Source: Deinococcus apachensis DSM 19763 (GTDB lineage: Bacteria > Deinococcota > Deinococci > Deinococcales > Deinococcaceae). Taken from it: a stretch of 64,000 bases of DNA. Within the stretch, counting starts at the first letter, position 1. The number at the start of each line of letters is the position of its first letter. Where the stretch lies: assembly GCF_000381345.1 (NCBI RefSeq), contig NZ_KB906407.1, forward strand, positions 1 through 64,000, given 5' to 3'. A program made the translations under genes and the position numbers. Shown piece after piece: positions 1-14,206 of this stretch. Below the pieces are notes generated by a model. The model had not been told where the DNA came from, ran no database searches, and worked only from the letters and a program-made list of their open reading frames with translations.

Positions 1-134
<134 letters not shown>

Positions 135-228
135 CTTCCTTCAACCCCTCCTCTACAGGAGGGTATTGTTACGCGTTTCTCGCACGTCCTTCGCTTGTCA
201 TGCTGCTCGCCTCAACCGAGGCTCAGAA
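135..228 (-). other. 23S rRNA leader with two hairpins
   Basis: Transcribed leader between the rRNA promoter and the mature 23S end. It contains two short stem-loops: ccctcct/aggaggg at 146-163 with a 4-nt loop, and gcctc/gaggc near 209-223. These may take part in pre-rRNA folding or RNase processing, but the matching 3' flank is outside the window so pairing cannot be tested. Confidence 0.5.
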
Positions 229-257
229 AAGATACAGGCCACTCGCCAGGCTGTCAA
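229..257 (-). promoter_or_regulatory. Promoter of the 23S rRNA transcript
   Basis: Minus strand: a perfect -35 hexamer TTGACA (252-257), a 17-bp spacer and -10 TATCTT (229-234). It is the closest match to a housekeeping sigma consensus seen in the window, as expected for an rRNA operon. It lies back-to-back with the moaD-moaE gene, whose own -10 box is at 303-308. Confidence 0.88.
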
Positions 258-314
258 CCCCCTATTCGACGTCTCAGGTCTGAGATGGCCCGGCGCCCGT
301 GCTACGCTCGGCCA

Positions 315-989
315 ATGCGGGTCAATGTGGTGTTTTTTGCCCGGCTGAGGCGCGAATCCGGTCTGGAGACGGCAACACTGGAGACGCCCGAAGGCGCGAC
401 GGTGCGGGAGTTGGCGGCTGAGGTCGAGCAGACCTACGGCCTGAACCTGCGTGGCTGTATGGTGGCTGTCAACGAGGCGTATGCCACGCCCGACCATGTG
501 CTTGAACCGGGCGATGAAGTAGCTTTCCTGCCTCCAGTTGCTGGTGGTGCGGACGAAGACGTGCGCTGCGAGGTGGTGGGCACTCCTCTTCTGTTAGCCG
601 AGGCAGACGCTTTCCTGGTCCGTCCCGAACACGGTGCCCAAGCCTATTTCGTGGGTACCGTGCGCTCGCCGAACAAGGGCAAACAGGTCGAGTACATCGA
701 GTACGAGGGGTACGCGCCGATGGCCGGAAAGGTGATGCGAGATGCGGCGGCGCGGGCCCGTGCCCGATACGGCACCCTGCGGGTGGTCGTGCAGCACCGG
801 ATTGGCCGCCTCCTGCCCGGTGAGGCGAGCATCCTGATCGGGGTGGCGAGCCCTCACCGCCGCGCTGCGCTCGAGGCATGCGACTTTCTGATCGAACACC
901 TCAAGGTACATCTGCCTATCTGGAAGCACGAGGCCGACGAGGACGGACAGCACTGGGTCGAGGGGCAGACGGGGAACCCTACGCTTTAG
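315..989 (+). CDS. moaE: MoaD-MoaE fusion, molybdopterin synthase
   Basis: Both subunits of molybdopterin synthase in one 224-aa chain. Residues 1-78 are a MoaD-type beta-grasp sulfur carrier ending in VAGG (Gly77-Gly78). From about residue 84 the chain is MoaE, with the [19 protein letters not shown] and PIWKHE blocks. MoaD normally needs a free C-terminal GG to carry a thiocarboxylate, so here the GG is internal and proteolysis after Gly78 would be required, as reported for mycobacterial MoaX. Start chosen at ATG 315 because it begins the MoaD fold and is preceded by TACGCT (303-308) six bases upstream, with no Shine-Dalgarno. An in-frame ATG at 96 would run into the rRNA leader. mobA at 53524 belongs to the same pathway. 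Confidence 0.93.
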   Translation: MRVNVVFFARLRRESGLETATLETPEGATVRELAAEVEQTYGLNLRGCMVAVNEAYATPDHVLEPGDEVAFLPPVAGGADEDVRCEVVGTPLLLAEADAFLVRPEHGAQAYFVGTVRSPNKGKQVEYIEYEGYAPMAGKVMRDAAARARARYGTLRVVVQHRIGRLLPGEASILIGVASPHRRAALEACDFLIEHLKVHLPIWKHEADEDGQHWVEGQTGNPTL

Positions 990-1017
990 AGCATTGAGCT
1001 TCCAGCGAAGGCAGAAA

Positions 1018-1062
1018 GCAGAAGGCCAAGCACAAGTGCCTTCTGCCTTTGACCTTCTGCAC
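1018..1062. terminator. Palindromic terminator after moaD-moaE
   Basis: A perfect 9-bp inverted repeat, gcagaaggc (1018-1026) and gccttctgc (1038-1046), 11-nt loop. The word recurs once more as ccttctgc to about 1061, so alternative pairings exist. The U-tract is weak. It is the only structure between the moaD-moaE stop and the convergent PrsW gene apart from the hairpin at 1212-1246. Confidence 0.5.
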
Positions 1063-1144
1063 CCCTGAGCACCTAAATCGACTGGACCAAAGAAGTGTTT
1101 TCACCCCGAGCAACGAGAAGGGTCCACACCTTGCGCCCGGGATG

Positions 1145-1160
1145 CTTCGCCTTGCTCAGG
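1145..1160. repeat. Fragment of an interspersed palindromic repeat
   Basis: The 16 bases here (cttcgccttgctcagg) are identical to the right arm (56122-56137) of the long hairpin at 56092-56153. Here the left arm is missing, so it looks like a decayed copy. The rest of 1063-1211 holds nothing else recognisable. Confidence 0.4.
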
Positions 1161-1211
1161 CGTGGGTGAATTTTTCTCCCAGAAGCGGTAGGCGCAAACG
1201 AGCTGGCCCAG

Positions 1212-1246
1212 CTCCCAGCCCTTCCAGATATCAGGACGGCTGGGAG
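1212..1246 (-). terminator. Hairpin overlapping the PrsW stop codon
   Basis: Inverted repeat ctcccagcc (1212-1220) / ggctgggag (1238-1246). It includes the last codons and the stop (1231-1233) of the PrsW-like gene on the minus strand. No clear U-run follows, so termination is plausible rather than shown. Confidence 0.4.
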
Positions 1247-1881
1247 TTCTCCCGAGCATAGGCCTCGAAGTGGCGGTAGTAACGGCTCGCCAGCAGGGCC
1301 ATCAGGCCCACGACCAGCACCAGGACAAGCAGGTGAGGCCAGCTCGCCCCCCCCGTCAGCAGCCCGTTGAAGGCAAAGTGCAGGGCGATGCTGAGCAGCA
1401 GGGCCCGGGAGCGCCACCACCGCCCCCCGCGCAGATGCCGTCCTCCCAGCGCGTAGCCCTGGGGAGCACTGAACAGGGCGTGGGCCAGGGTGGTCAGCAG
1501 TGCGTGCCAGGTCGCCGCGTGCGCGCCGAAGCCCAGCGTGTATGTCACGTTCTCCAGCAGCGCGAAGCCCAGCGCGGCGGTCACGGCGTAGACCAGGCCG
1601 TCCATCGGCTCGTCGAAGGCGTGCTCGGTGGCAGCGGTACTGGCCGCCAGGAGTTTGCTGCTTTCCTCGACCACGGCGGACAGCAGCATGACCAGCAGGG
1701 GAAAGCTCAGGCGCTCGAAACTGCCCTCAAAGGCCGCCGAGACCGCCCAGGCAACCATGCCCCAGCCAAAGGTGCGGGCGAGCAGCCAAGGCGGTTCGGG
1801 ATGACGGTCTCGGCGCACGAAGAACCAGAGCCACCCAAACGTCAGCAGCACCGACGCGATCAGGGAGAGGGCCAGCGGCAC
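1231..1881 (-). CDS. PrsW-like intramembrane metalloprotease family protein
   Basis: A 216-aa polytopic membrane protein with the PrsW signatures: EEsxK (Glu72-Glu73, Lys76), a GFALLEN block (Glu110-Asn111), a second-helix His (AHALFSAPQG, His134) and a third-helix His-Asn (LHFAFN, His168 and Asn172). Glu and His residues of this pattern bind the catalytic metal in the family. In Bacillus, PrsW cleaves an anti-sigma factor. The substrate here is unknown, since no anti-sigma gene is nearby. GTG start at 1881, six bases after the ruvC stop, so it is probably cotranscribed with ruvC. Confidence 0.78.
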   Translation of the reverse strand: MPLALSLIASVLLTFGWLWFFVRRDRHPEPPWLLARTFGWGMVAWAVSAAFEGSFERLSFPLLVMLLSAVVEESSKLLAASTAATEHAFDEPMDGLVYAVTAALGFALLENVTYTLGFGAHAATWHALLTTLAHALFSAPQGYALGGRHLRGGRWWRSRALLLSIALHFAFNGLLTGGASWPHLLVLVLVVGLMALLASRYYRHFEAYARENSQPS

Positions 1882-1887
1882 GGGGGC

Positions 1888-2391
1888 TCAGGCGCGGGCG
1901 AGTCGGCCCGCGAGGGCGGCCTGCATGGGCTGCTGCGCCAGGTGGGTCAGGGCGAGGGCGAGGGCGTCGGCGGCGTGGTTGTTAAAGACCTCGCGCAGCC
2001 CCAGGCTGGCCTTGACCATGTAGATCACCTGCTCCTTGTCCGCCCGGCCCGTGCCGACCAGCGCGCGCTTGACCTGCATCGGGCCATAGGCGTGAATCGG
2101 TACGCCCGCTTGGGCACAGGCCAGTTGCACCACCCCGAAGGCCTGCCCGACCTTGAAGGCCACGTCCGCCTGCCTCCGCAGAATCTGGTCCTCGATGGCC
2201 ACGGCCTCCGGCTGATACTCCGCGAGTAGCCGCGCCACCTCCGAGTGAATGTACTGGAGGCGGCGCGGCATCACCCAGGCACTCTCGGTAACCAGGCAGA
2301 CATGGTGCAGGTGACGGGCCTTGCGGGCATCCCCCTCGATCAGGCCCAGGCCGAGGTTCGCCAGGCCGGGGTCCACGCCGAGTACGATCAT
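1888..2391 (-). CDS. ruvC: Holliday junction resolvase RuvC
   Basis: RuvC endonuclease (167 aa, usual family length) that resolves Holliday junctions with RuvAB. It starts with VLGVDPG, and the four acidic/His metal ligands are visible at Asp7, Glu67 (AIEDQ), His139 and Asp142 (NHAADALALA). This is the Asp-Glu-His-Asp variant found in Thermus rather than the four-acid E. coli type. The start at 2391 is preferred over an upstream in-frame codon because TATCCT lies at 2398-2403, exactly six bases before the ATG, the leaderless arrangement. Downstream and almost touching is the PrsW-like gene. Confidence 0.95.
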   Translation of the reverse strand: MIVLGVDPGLANLGLGLIEGDARKARHLHHVCLVTESAWVMPRRLQYIHSEVARLLAEYQPEAVAIEDQILRRQADVAFKVGQAFGVVQLACAQAGVPIHAYGPMQVKRALVGTGRADKEQVIYMVKASLGLREVFNNHAADALALALTHLAQQPMQAALAGRLARA

Positions 2392-2412
2392 GACCGCAGG
2401 ATAAGGCACAAA

Positions 2413-2470
2413 CACAAAGACGCGGGGCAGAAAGCCTTTCCCCCGGCCCGCTGCCCCGCGTCCTCTGTGT
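2413..2470 (-). terminator. Terminator of the peptide ABC transporter genes
   Basis: Minus strand stem gacgcggggcag / ctgccccgcgtc (12 bp), extended by cacag/ttgtg, and followed by tttgtgttt. It begins three bases after the permease stop codon at 2473-2475 and ends just before the ruvC -10 box. Confidence 0.75.
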
Positions 2471-2472
2471 TT

Positions 2473-3408
<936 letters not shown>

Positions 3409-3418
3409 GGCAGGGACC

Positions 3419-4414
3419 TCAGGAGTAGCGGATGCGGGGATCGACGACCGCATAGGCGAGGTCGGTGACGAGCTGGAACACGACCGTTAGGACAGACAGC
3501 AGCATCAGCGAGACCATCACGACGTTGAAGTCCTTGCTGACCAGGGCATCGAGGATGGCCTTGCCCATGCCGGGCCAGGAGAACACGGTCTCGGTGATCA
3601 CGGCCCCGCCGAACAAGCCGGGAATCGAGAGGCCCATGATGGTCAGGATCGGCACGAGCGCATTCCGCAGGGCGTGCTTGTACAGCACCCGTCGAGAGGG
3701 CAGACCTTTGGCGCGGGCCGTGCGGATGAAGTCCTGAGTCATCACTTCCAGCATGGAGGCGCGCATGAAGCGGGTCGTCACCGCCACCTCGCGCAGCATC
3801 AGGATCATGAGCGGCAGGGCCAGGTACCGCAGCTTGTCGAGCGCGACTGCCCACCAGCCTGCCTCGGGGGGCACGTCGCCGCCGAGCCCGCCGGGAGGCA
3901 GGGAGATCACGCCGCCCGTCGCGTTGGGCAGGAAGATCGCAAAGAAGTACAGCGCCATCGCCCCCACCCAGAACACCGGCGCACTGAAGGCCACGAAGGA
4001 GAGGAAGGTCAGCACGTAGTCGGGCAGCGAGTATTGCCGGATCGCCGAGTAGATACCCAGCGGCACGGCGATGAGGGTGCTGAGGATCAGCGCGGGCACC
4101 GTGAGCAGCAGCGTGTTGGGCATCCGCTGCTGGAAGATGAACTGCACGGCCGGAATGTTGAAGTCCCGCGAGAAGCCCAGATCACCCTGCAACGCCTGCC
4201 TCAACCAGAACAGGTAACGGGTCCACCAGGGCTGGTCCAGGCCGTAGGCGGCCTTGAGCCGGGCGATGTCCTCCGGGGTGATGCGGGGGTTGCCGAAGGT
4301 GAGCTGGTCTACCGGGTCACCGGGCTGCAAGGAGGTCAGCAGGTAGATCACGAGGCTGATCACCAGCAGCAGCGGGATCATCTGCAAGACGCGCCGAAAA
4401 GCGTAGGTCGCCAT
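3419..4414 (-). CDS. Peptide ABC transporter permease (DppB/OppB family)
   Basis: A 331-aa permease beginning [18 protein letters not shown], typical of DppB/OppB. Six predicted membrane helices, with the EAA-type loop ([20 protein letters not shown]) near residue 230 and the family C-terminus (VVDPRIRYS). It forms the heterodimeric channel with the downstream DppC-like protein. The start at 4414 is supported by GAGAGG about ten bases upstream. A longer reading frame extends back into the spacer but would cover the hairpin at 4444-4483. Confidence 0.94.
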   Translation of the reverse strand: MATYAFRRVLQMIPLLLVISLVIYLLTSLQPGDPVDQLTFGNPRITPEDIARLKAAYGLDQPWWTRYLFWLRQALQGDLGFSRDFNIPAVQFIFQQRMPNTLLLTVPALILSTLIAVPLGIYSAIRQYSLPDYVLTFLSFVAFSAPVFWVGAMALYFFAIFLPNATGGVISLPPGGLGGDVPPEAGWWAVALDKLRYLALPLMILMLREVAVTTRFMRASMLEVMTQDFIRTARAKGLPSRRVLYKHALRNALVPILTIMGLSIPGLFGGAVITETVFSWPGMGKAILDALVSKDFNVVMVSLMLLSVLTVVFQLVTDLAYAVVDPRIRYS

Positions 4415-4443
4415 ACCTGAAATCCTCTCAAAAGCGGCGGGGA

Positions 4444-4483
4444 GCAAAACAAGGTGGGAGGAAGCGTTTCGGCTTCCCCCCAC
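4444..4483 (-). terminator. Attenuator-type hairpin between binding protein and permeases
   Basis: Minus strand 12-bp stem, 4472-4483 with 4454-4465 (one G-U pair), 6-nt loop, followed by CTTGTTTTGC. It lies after the binding-protein stop and before the permease start. A partial terminator here would give more binding protein than permease from one transcript, as known for many importer operons. Confidence 0.65.
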
Positions 4484-4530
4484 TGGGCTGGTCGGCGGAG
4501 CGAGCGTCTCTTGCTCCGCAGCCACGCCCC

Positions 4531-6291
<1,761 letters not shown>

Positions 6292-6341
6292 GAGTCCTCC
6301 GGTGCAGATGGGCCATTTGGCCTAGGTTAAACAGTGAGCGC

Positions 6342-6369
6342 AGTATAAAGGTCGGAACCAGACCGTCTA
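6342..6369 (-). promoter_or_regulatory. Probable promoter of the peptide transporter operon
   Basis: Minus strand -10 TATACT (6342-6347, 5 of 6 matches), with a -35-like TAGACG (6364-6369, 4 of 6) at 16 bp. It gives a leader of about 45 bases with the GGAGGA ribosome site. The surrounding 6295-6420 is unusually AT-rich for this genome. Confidence 0.5.
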
Positions 6370-6484
6370 TACAAAATCTCACGTTTGAAGCATCAGATGC
6401 GCATGCTTTTCTGAATTGACTTAATCTCTGGCAGTTGGGCGGCGCGAGCCTACGAGGACGGAGCCTCCGGCAAGGTGAGGAATG

Positions 6485-6514
6485 AAAAATCCCCCAGTGG
6501 GCTCACCAGGGGAT
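6485..6514 (-). terminator. Terminator after the Fe-S carrier gene
   Basis: Minus strand stem AUCCCC-U-GGUG / CCAC-U-GGGGGAU with an AGC loop, followed by UUUUU. It starts 17 bases after the stop at 6531. Confidence 0.85.
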
Positions 6515-6530
6515 GAAGGCGGGAGGAAGC

Positions 6531-6953
<423 letters not shown>

Positions 6954-7090
6954 GCGTGAAGCGTAACACCATTGGAGAAAGAAAAAAGTGCCACGCCAGC
7001 AAAGTTCATCTCGCCAGACGCTCACACTGGGGGCCGGGCGTGGTTACTCAAGCTTACATTCCTTGAGTGCTGTCATGTTAGGATTGGGCC

Positions 7091-7339
<249 letters not shown>

Positions 7340-7366
7340 GGCCACCCGCTCTCCGAACAACCTATC

Positions 7367-7416
7367 GTCCCCGGCACCTTGACCCCAGGTCGAGCAGGCC
7401 GGGGACGCGCCTTTTC
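7367..7416 (+). terminator. Terminator after the 82-aa protein gene
   Basis: Stem gtccccggc (7367-7375) / gccggggac (7398-7406) with a long loop, followed by gcgccttttcccc. Confidence 0.6.
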
Positions 7417-7500
7417 CCCGTGAGCTTCTCGTCCCTCAGGCGAACTCTCAATGAACCTCGGCGAAAGTGGGCGATGAGGGGATGCAGAGGATACAAGGCC

Positions 7501-7548
7501 AAAGGCAAAAGCCCTCGTGACTGGTCTTCGGCCTTCCGGGGCTTTTGC
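7501..7548 (-). terminator. Terminator of the 65-aa protein gene
   Basis: Minus strand 10-bp stem GCAAAAGCCC (7539-7548) / GGGCTTTTGC (7505-7514), then CTTTGGCCTT. It begins eight bases after the stop at 7556. Confidence 0.6.
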
Positions 7549-7555
7549 AGCAGGG

Positions 7556-7753
7556 CTAGTGACCCGGCACGCGCGGCGCTGCCCAGCAGCCGAGCTCCTC
7601 CTCGCCGCAGACCAGGCCGAGCGCAGCGAGTTCCAGGAGGGCCGTCCGCGCGAAGTCCCGCAGGGTTTCAGGGTCGGCATTCTCCACGTTCAAAGCGTCG
7701 AGAGCCAGGTTCCGGGCCTTGTGGGCCAGATGCAGCGCGAGGGAGTCTTGCAC
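7556..7753 (-). CDS. Small helical protein, function unknown
   Basis: A 65-aa protein from GTG 7753: [19 protein letters not shown]..., mostly amphipathic helix, ending [10 protein letters not shown] with two Cys (49 and 56). Not recognised. Support for a real gene: TATGCT at 7760-7765 six bases before the GTG, a terminator right after the stop, and coding-like composition. It lies downstream of the cytochrome operon terminator, which overlaps its upstream region, so it may be transcribed alone or by readthrough. Confidence 0.6.
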   Translation of the reverse strand: MQDSLALHLAHKARNLALDALNVENADPETLRDFARTALLELAALGLVCGEEELGCWAAPRVPGH

Positions 7754-7767
7754 GGGCACAGCATAGG

Positions 7768-7794
7768 AAAAGCCCCGGCGCGTGACCGGGGCTT
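7768..7794 (-). terminator. Terminator of the cytochrome bc operon
   Basis: Minus strand stem AAGCCCCGG / CCGGGGCTT with a 7-nt loop, followed by TTCC. It lies 25 bases after the cytochrome b stop. Confidence 0.75.
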
Positions 7795-7818
7795 CGAGCA
7801 GTGAGCGGGAGGTGAGGT

Positions 7819-9128
<1,310 letters not shown>

Positions 9129-9132
<4 letters not shown>

Positions 9133-9794
9133 GTGCGGGCTGCCTCCACTTCCTTCTTGATGCTCTCCCACTCGGCTTCGGTGGCGTACGGGTACGGGTA
9201 CGTGAGGAAGAAACCCGTCACCACCAGATTGTCACCTTCCAGCTTGATCGGCAACTGGGCCAGCGCACGCGGAGGCGGCCCACCAACCACGATGCAGCCC
9301 CGCTTGGGGTCGTACTGCCCGGAGTGGCAAGGGCACTTCATCTCCCCGGCGTTGATGTCGCTGTCCCCGACCGAGCAGCCCGCGTGCGTGCAGATATCGC
9401 TGTACGCGACCGTCTCGCCGTCGATGGTGGCGTCGAGATTGGTCGGCGCCACGATCTGGCCTTTCGGGAAGCGGTAGAGCGCCAGGATGTTGTTGGGGTC
9501 ACCCTTGCGGATGACGGGCTCGCCGTTCTCGTCCTTGCCCTGCGGCCAGGCACGCACGAGCTGCGTTCCCAGGTCGGCGATGCGGATGGGCTGCCCCTCC
9601 TTGCTCTCCTGGGCATGCACGAGGATGTCTCCCGCCTGGGGCGGCATCTTGTTGGCGGTGAGGCGGAAGATGGGGTTGGCGGCGCCGAGCGTGCTCAGTA
9701 GGCTCACGCCCCCCACCGCCGCGGTCGTGCCCATCGCCACGTTGATGAACTTGCGGCGGGTGATTTCGGGGTCCTGTCTCTTGTAGCGGGTCAT
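9129..9794 (-). CDS. Rieske [2Fe-2S] protein of the bc complex
   Basis: A 221-aa membrane-anchored Rieske protein. The N-terminus [19 protein letters not shown] is a twin-arginine signal-anchor. The cluster ligands are in the two canonical boxes CTHAGC (Cys135, His137, Cys140) and CPCHSGQYD (Cys154, Cys156 and His157), with the disulfide Cys140-Cys156 and a GPPPRAL Pro loop after them. GGAGG lies 9 bases before the ATG. It moves electrons from quinol to the cytochrome c encoded just upstream. Confidence 0.95.
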
Positions 9795-9835
9795 CGTTCA
9801 AAACCTCCGTGAATTCCTGGGTCGGCGTGGGGCGG

Positions 9836-10697
<862 letters not shown>

Positions 10698-10743
10698 TAC
10701 TCCTCGCGCTTGAAGTGCCCGCTGGGGCGGCCGGATGCGGCCC

Positions 10744-10752
10744 AGCATAGCA
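10744..10752 (-). promoter_or_regulatory. Candidate extended -10 promoter of the bc operon
   Basis: Minus strand TGC-TATGCT (TG extension plus TANNNT box) 54-62 bases before the cytochrome c start. No good -35 is visible. Upstream on the same strand, a run of six T after GGGG (10791-10800) may end the beta-lactamase transcript. Confidence 0.4.
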
Positions 10753-10834
10753 CGCTCCCAAAGCCGCCCCTGGCCGTGCTGTACAGCAAAAAACCCCGGA
10801 CTTCCGCACCGTCACTATGCGCCTGACCGAGCGG

Positions 10835-11680
10835 TTAAATGTCCCCCGCCACGACGGCTCCCAGGGCCGCCAGCAGGGGCCAGAGCACCCGCGCGAGCAG
10901 GGTCACGTCCCGGTTCTCGGGATGCTCACGGGGGTCGAGCCCCCCCTCGGAGAGCAGGGCGACCACGAGCGGACGGGGGGTGAACAGCACGCCCACGTCA
11001 TGATGGACGCCGAGCAGTTCCCCGCTCTTGCTGGCGACGCGGTAGAGGAGTTCGCCATCCGTGCCTCGGGGAACGTGGCGCCCCAGGATGTCCCGGAGTT
11101 GCTGGCGCGACAGGATGGAGAGGGCCAAGGCGGTGTGGACAGGGTCCAGCAGGTCCCCCCGCGCGAGCTTTCCCAGCACGTTCACCTGGTCCCATGCCGC
11201 TGTGCGGTTGCGCTCGCCCCGGCGCTGGGCCTCGTTCTGCCGCTCGTGGGACAGCTGGAGTTTGCCGACCAGTCGCGTGCTCCCCAGCCCCAGGCCGTCC
11301 AGCCACCCATTGACGCACTCCACCCCCAGCCGGTCAATCACGAGGTTGGTGGCCGTGTTGTCGCTCACCACGATCATCAGCGTGAGCAGGTCCTCCCAGG
11401 TGGGGGTCAGCCCGGGGCCGAACTCGTGCAGGATGCCCGAGCCACCCGCCCGGTCCTCCTCCCGCACCGTCACCCGCTCCCGCAGGTCGAGGCGGCCCGA
11501 TTGCGCCTCGTGAAGTGCCCGCACCAGCAGGGGCACCTTGATCGTGCTCGCCGCCGGGAAGATCCGTTCGGGATTCAGGGCGTACAGCTCCCGACCCGCG
11601 AGGTCCGTGATGAGGACGCCCACCTCTCCCGCGTAACCGTGGGCGCGCAGTTCGGCCGCTAGATCAAAAGGAGAATTCAC
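10835..11680 (-). CDS. Class A beta-lactamase-like serine hydrolase
   Basis: A 281-aa member of the beta-lactamase class A fold. Motifs in order: STIK (Ser45-Lys48), SDN (106-108) and KSG (218-220). The omega-loop position of Glu166 is unclear: by alignment on the Asn at 149 (HERQN) the expected Glu position holds His, with a Glu one residue later, so deacylation may be altered. No signal peptide is visible, which is odd for a periplasmic enzyme. GTG start overlaps the stop of the small gene upstream (GTGA). Beta-lactamase or peptidoglycan-related hydrolysis are both possible. Confidence 0.82.
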   Translation of the reverse strand: MNSPFDLAAELRAHGYAGEVGVLITDLAGRELYALNPERIFPAASTIKVPLLVRALHEAQSGRLDLRERVTVREEDRAGGSGILHEFGPGLTPTWEDLLTLMIVVSDNTATNLVIDRLGVECVNGWLDGLGLGSTRLVGKLQLSHERQNEAQRRGERNRTAAWDQVNVLGKLARGDLLDPVHTALALSILSRQQLRDILGRHVPRGTDGELLYRVASKSGELLGVHHDVGVLFTPRPLVVALLSEGGLDPREHPENRDVTLLARVLWPLLAALGAVVAGDI

Positions 11681-11943
11681 TCGGGCAAGTCTAGGGCCGC
11701 CAGAGCCGCGAAGGGATGGGCTGAACCCACCGGGCGCAGGGTGCAGAAGGGCAGGTTACCCTCTGGCTCGACCCGGTGCGGGCAGGCCGGGCACTCGGGA
11801 AAGGCCTGCTCGGTGTAGGCGAGGTCGGCTTCGGTGGAGACCAGGGTCCACTCCCGCGCGCACCCCGCCCGGAACGTGACGGGGAAGGCGGCGTTCGACT
11901 GGGTGGATCGGGAACGGGACTTGGACACGGAAGGGCGGGCCAC
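11677..11943 (-). CDS. Small Cys-containing protein, function unknown
   Basis: An 88-aa protein with a basic N-terminus and four Cys, two in a CPACPH knuckle near residue 51 and others at about 28 and 67, so metal binding is possible. Not recognised. GTG start at 11943 with AGGGGA just upstream, seven bases after the response-regulator stop. Its own stop overlaps the next start. It therefore sits in the middle of a three-gene operon: response regulator, this protein, beta-lactamase-like protein. Confidence 0.65.
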   Translation of the reverse strand: MARPSVSKSRSRSTQSNAAFPVTFRAGCAREWTLVSTEADLAYTEQAFPECPACPHRVEPEGNLPFCTLRPVGSAHPFAALAALDLPE

Positions 11944-11950
11944 GTCTCCC

Positions 11951-12595
<645 letters not shown>

Positions 12596-12707
12596 AAGCC
12601 CAGTCTAGCCGCGTACGGGCCACAGACGGCAGTCCTCCCCACCATCGGGCCTTCCCCAGTCCGGCCGACAGGAGTTCTGTCAGAGTCCGGGCGGTAGACT
12701 GCCCCCC

Positions 12708-13187
12708 GTGATCACCTGGTTTGATGCCCTGCTCGTGACTGTATGGGCCGTTGTCACCGCGCTCGGCGCGCGGCGGGGCCTGTCCGGGCTGGTGTGGGGC
12801 GTGGGTGGGGTAGCGGCCTGCTTCCTGGCGAGCCTGCTCGCCCGCGGGGCGGTCGCCGCCGCCGTCCTGGCGCTGTTACTGGGCGCAGTGCTGGCCGTGC
12901 TGACCCGGCGCCTGGTGCGCGAGTCCCTGGTCGGCCCCTGGTCGGGGGGGGCGGGAGCCCTGGGCGGCTTTGCCCTCGGGGGCGTGCTCGTGGCGACGCT
13001 CACGCTGGGCTTCCCCATCGAGGTGCGGGTCGGGGGGCAGGGGCGCACCGGCGTCTACCCCTCCACCAGCCTGCCGCCAGTGGTATACACGGCGGTCAAC
13101 GACTCGGTGCTCAAGGGCGGCCTGCGGCGGGTGTGGCAGGCCGGTCCCGCCCTGCGGACGCTGCTCGTGCCCGACCAGACCCGCTAG
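12708..13187 (+). CDS. CvpA-like membrane protein
   Basis: A 159-aa protein whose first 100 residues form three or four membrane helices. The N-terminus [20 protein letters not shown] matches the start of the CvpA (colicin V production) family, and the rest is weakly conserved. The C-terminal 50 residues are extracytoplasmic or soluble, with a short [19 protein letters not shown] segment. GTG start at 12708 with TAGACT at 12695-12700, seven bases upstream. It is divergent from the response regulator and convergent with the EamA gene. Confidence 0.62.
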   Translation: MITWFDALLVTVWAVVTALGARRGLSGLVWGVGGVAACFLASLLARGAVAAAVLALLLGAVLAVLTRRLVRESLVGPWSGGAGALGGFALGGVLVATLTLGFPIEVRVGGQGRTGVYPSTSLPPVVYTAVNDSVLKGGLRRVWQAGPALRTLLVPDQTR

Positions 13188-13195
13188 GCCCCAAT

Positions 13196-14110
13196 TCACC
13201 CCTGGTGCCCCTCCACCTGCGGCGCGGGCGTTTCCGGGTGCGGCGCCTGCCCGGCCCGCTGGCTCAGGAGCGTGGCGCCCACCACCAGCAGCCCACCCAG
13301 CGCCCCGCGCAGCCCAATGCGCTCGCCGATGAGTGAGAAGCTGAAGAGGGCGGCAGCCACGGGCTCCAGCGTGTAGATCAGGCTGGCCTCGGCCGCGCTG
13401 ACGGCGCGCTGCCCCACCGTCTGGAGCAGGGTAGTGACGGCGGTGGCGGCCACGCCCAGGTACAGTAGCGGTCCCCAGGCTGGGGCGGGGGGCCAGAGCT
13501 GCCCCGGAGAGGACAATGCTGCCCACACCCAGGCGAACAGGGTGACCGCCGCGAGCTGGGCGAGGGTGAAGCGCAGCGCCTCGTGCCGGGAGGCGGTGCC
13601 CTCCAGCGCCACGATGAACCCCGCGTACGTGACCGCGCAGGCGAGCGCCCAGGCGTCCCCCACCACGAGCGCCCCGCCCTCCCAGGAGAGGAAGGCCAGC
13701 CCTGCGACCGCCAGCGGCAGGGCCAGCCAGAGGGGCAGCGGCAGGGGGCGGCGCTGCGCCAGCATGAGCCACAGCGGCACGAGTACCACGCTGAGCGCCG
13801 TGAAAAAGGCCGCCCGGTTCGCCCCGGTCGTCTGCAGGGCAATCGTCTGGGTGCCGTATCCGGCGATCAGCCAGGCGCCGAGGATCAGGCCGTCCCGCCA
13901 AATGGGGGGCCCCGGCTTGGCTGGGGCGGCGCTGGCCTTGCGGATCAGGGCCAGCGCGGGCAGCAGGGCCAGCGTGGCGATCAGGAAGCGCCAGGCGATG
14001 AGCACGGCGGGGGGCAACTGTTCTCCCAGTTCCTTCACCACCGCGAAGGTGCTGCCCCACAGGCCAGTCACTAGGACGAGGAGCAGGAGGCCGCGGGTAT
14101 GAGGGGACAC
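13196..14110 (-). CDS. EamA/DMT-superfamily permease
   Basis: A 304-aa inner-membrane protein with ten hydrophobic segments in two EamA repeats ([14 protein letters not shown] near the N-terminus, [20 protein letters not shown] in the second half). Likely a metabolite exporter, substrate unknown. The start is placed at GTG 14110 because TACAAT (14118-14123) is seven bases upstream. A longer frame to 14164 would have to begin inside the hairpin at 14146-14179. It ends nine bases from the convergent CvpA-like gene. Confidence 0.88.
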   Translation of the reverse strand: MSPHTRGLLLLVLVTGLWGSTFAVVKELGEQLPPAVLIAWRFLIATLALLPALALIRKASAAPAKPGPPIWRDGLILGAWLIAGYGTQTIALQTTGANRAAFFTALSVVLVPLWLMLAQRRPLPLPLWLALPLAVAGLAFLSWEGGALVVGDAWALACAVTYAGFIVALEGTASRHEALRFTLAQLAAVTLFAWVWAALSSPGQLWPPAPAWGPLLYLGVAATAVTTLLQTVGQRAVSAAEASLIYTLEPVAAALFSFSLIGERIGLRGALGGLLVVGATLLSQRAGQAPHPETPAPQVEGHQG

Positions 14111-14145
14111 GCAGGGAATTGTACGGGGACGAGCTTCCCCGAGTA

Positions 14146-14179
14146 CCCGGGTGGACTCCTTCACAGGAGTCCACCCGGG
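14146..14179. terminator. 15-bp perfect hairpin at the end of the surface-protein operon
   Basis: Perfect inverted repeat, arms 14146-14160 and 14165-14179 (cccgggtggactcct and its complement), loop tcac. It lies 27 bases after the stop of the last surface-protein gene on the minus strand. No U-run follows in either direction, yet it is the only terminator candidate for the operon. Confidence 0.6.
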
Positions 14180-14206
14180 CTGAGCAATCTGTGCGGCTAC
14201 AAGCGA

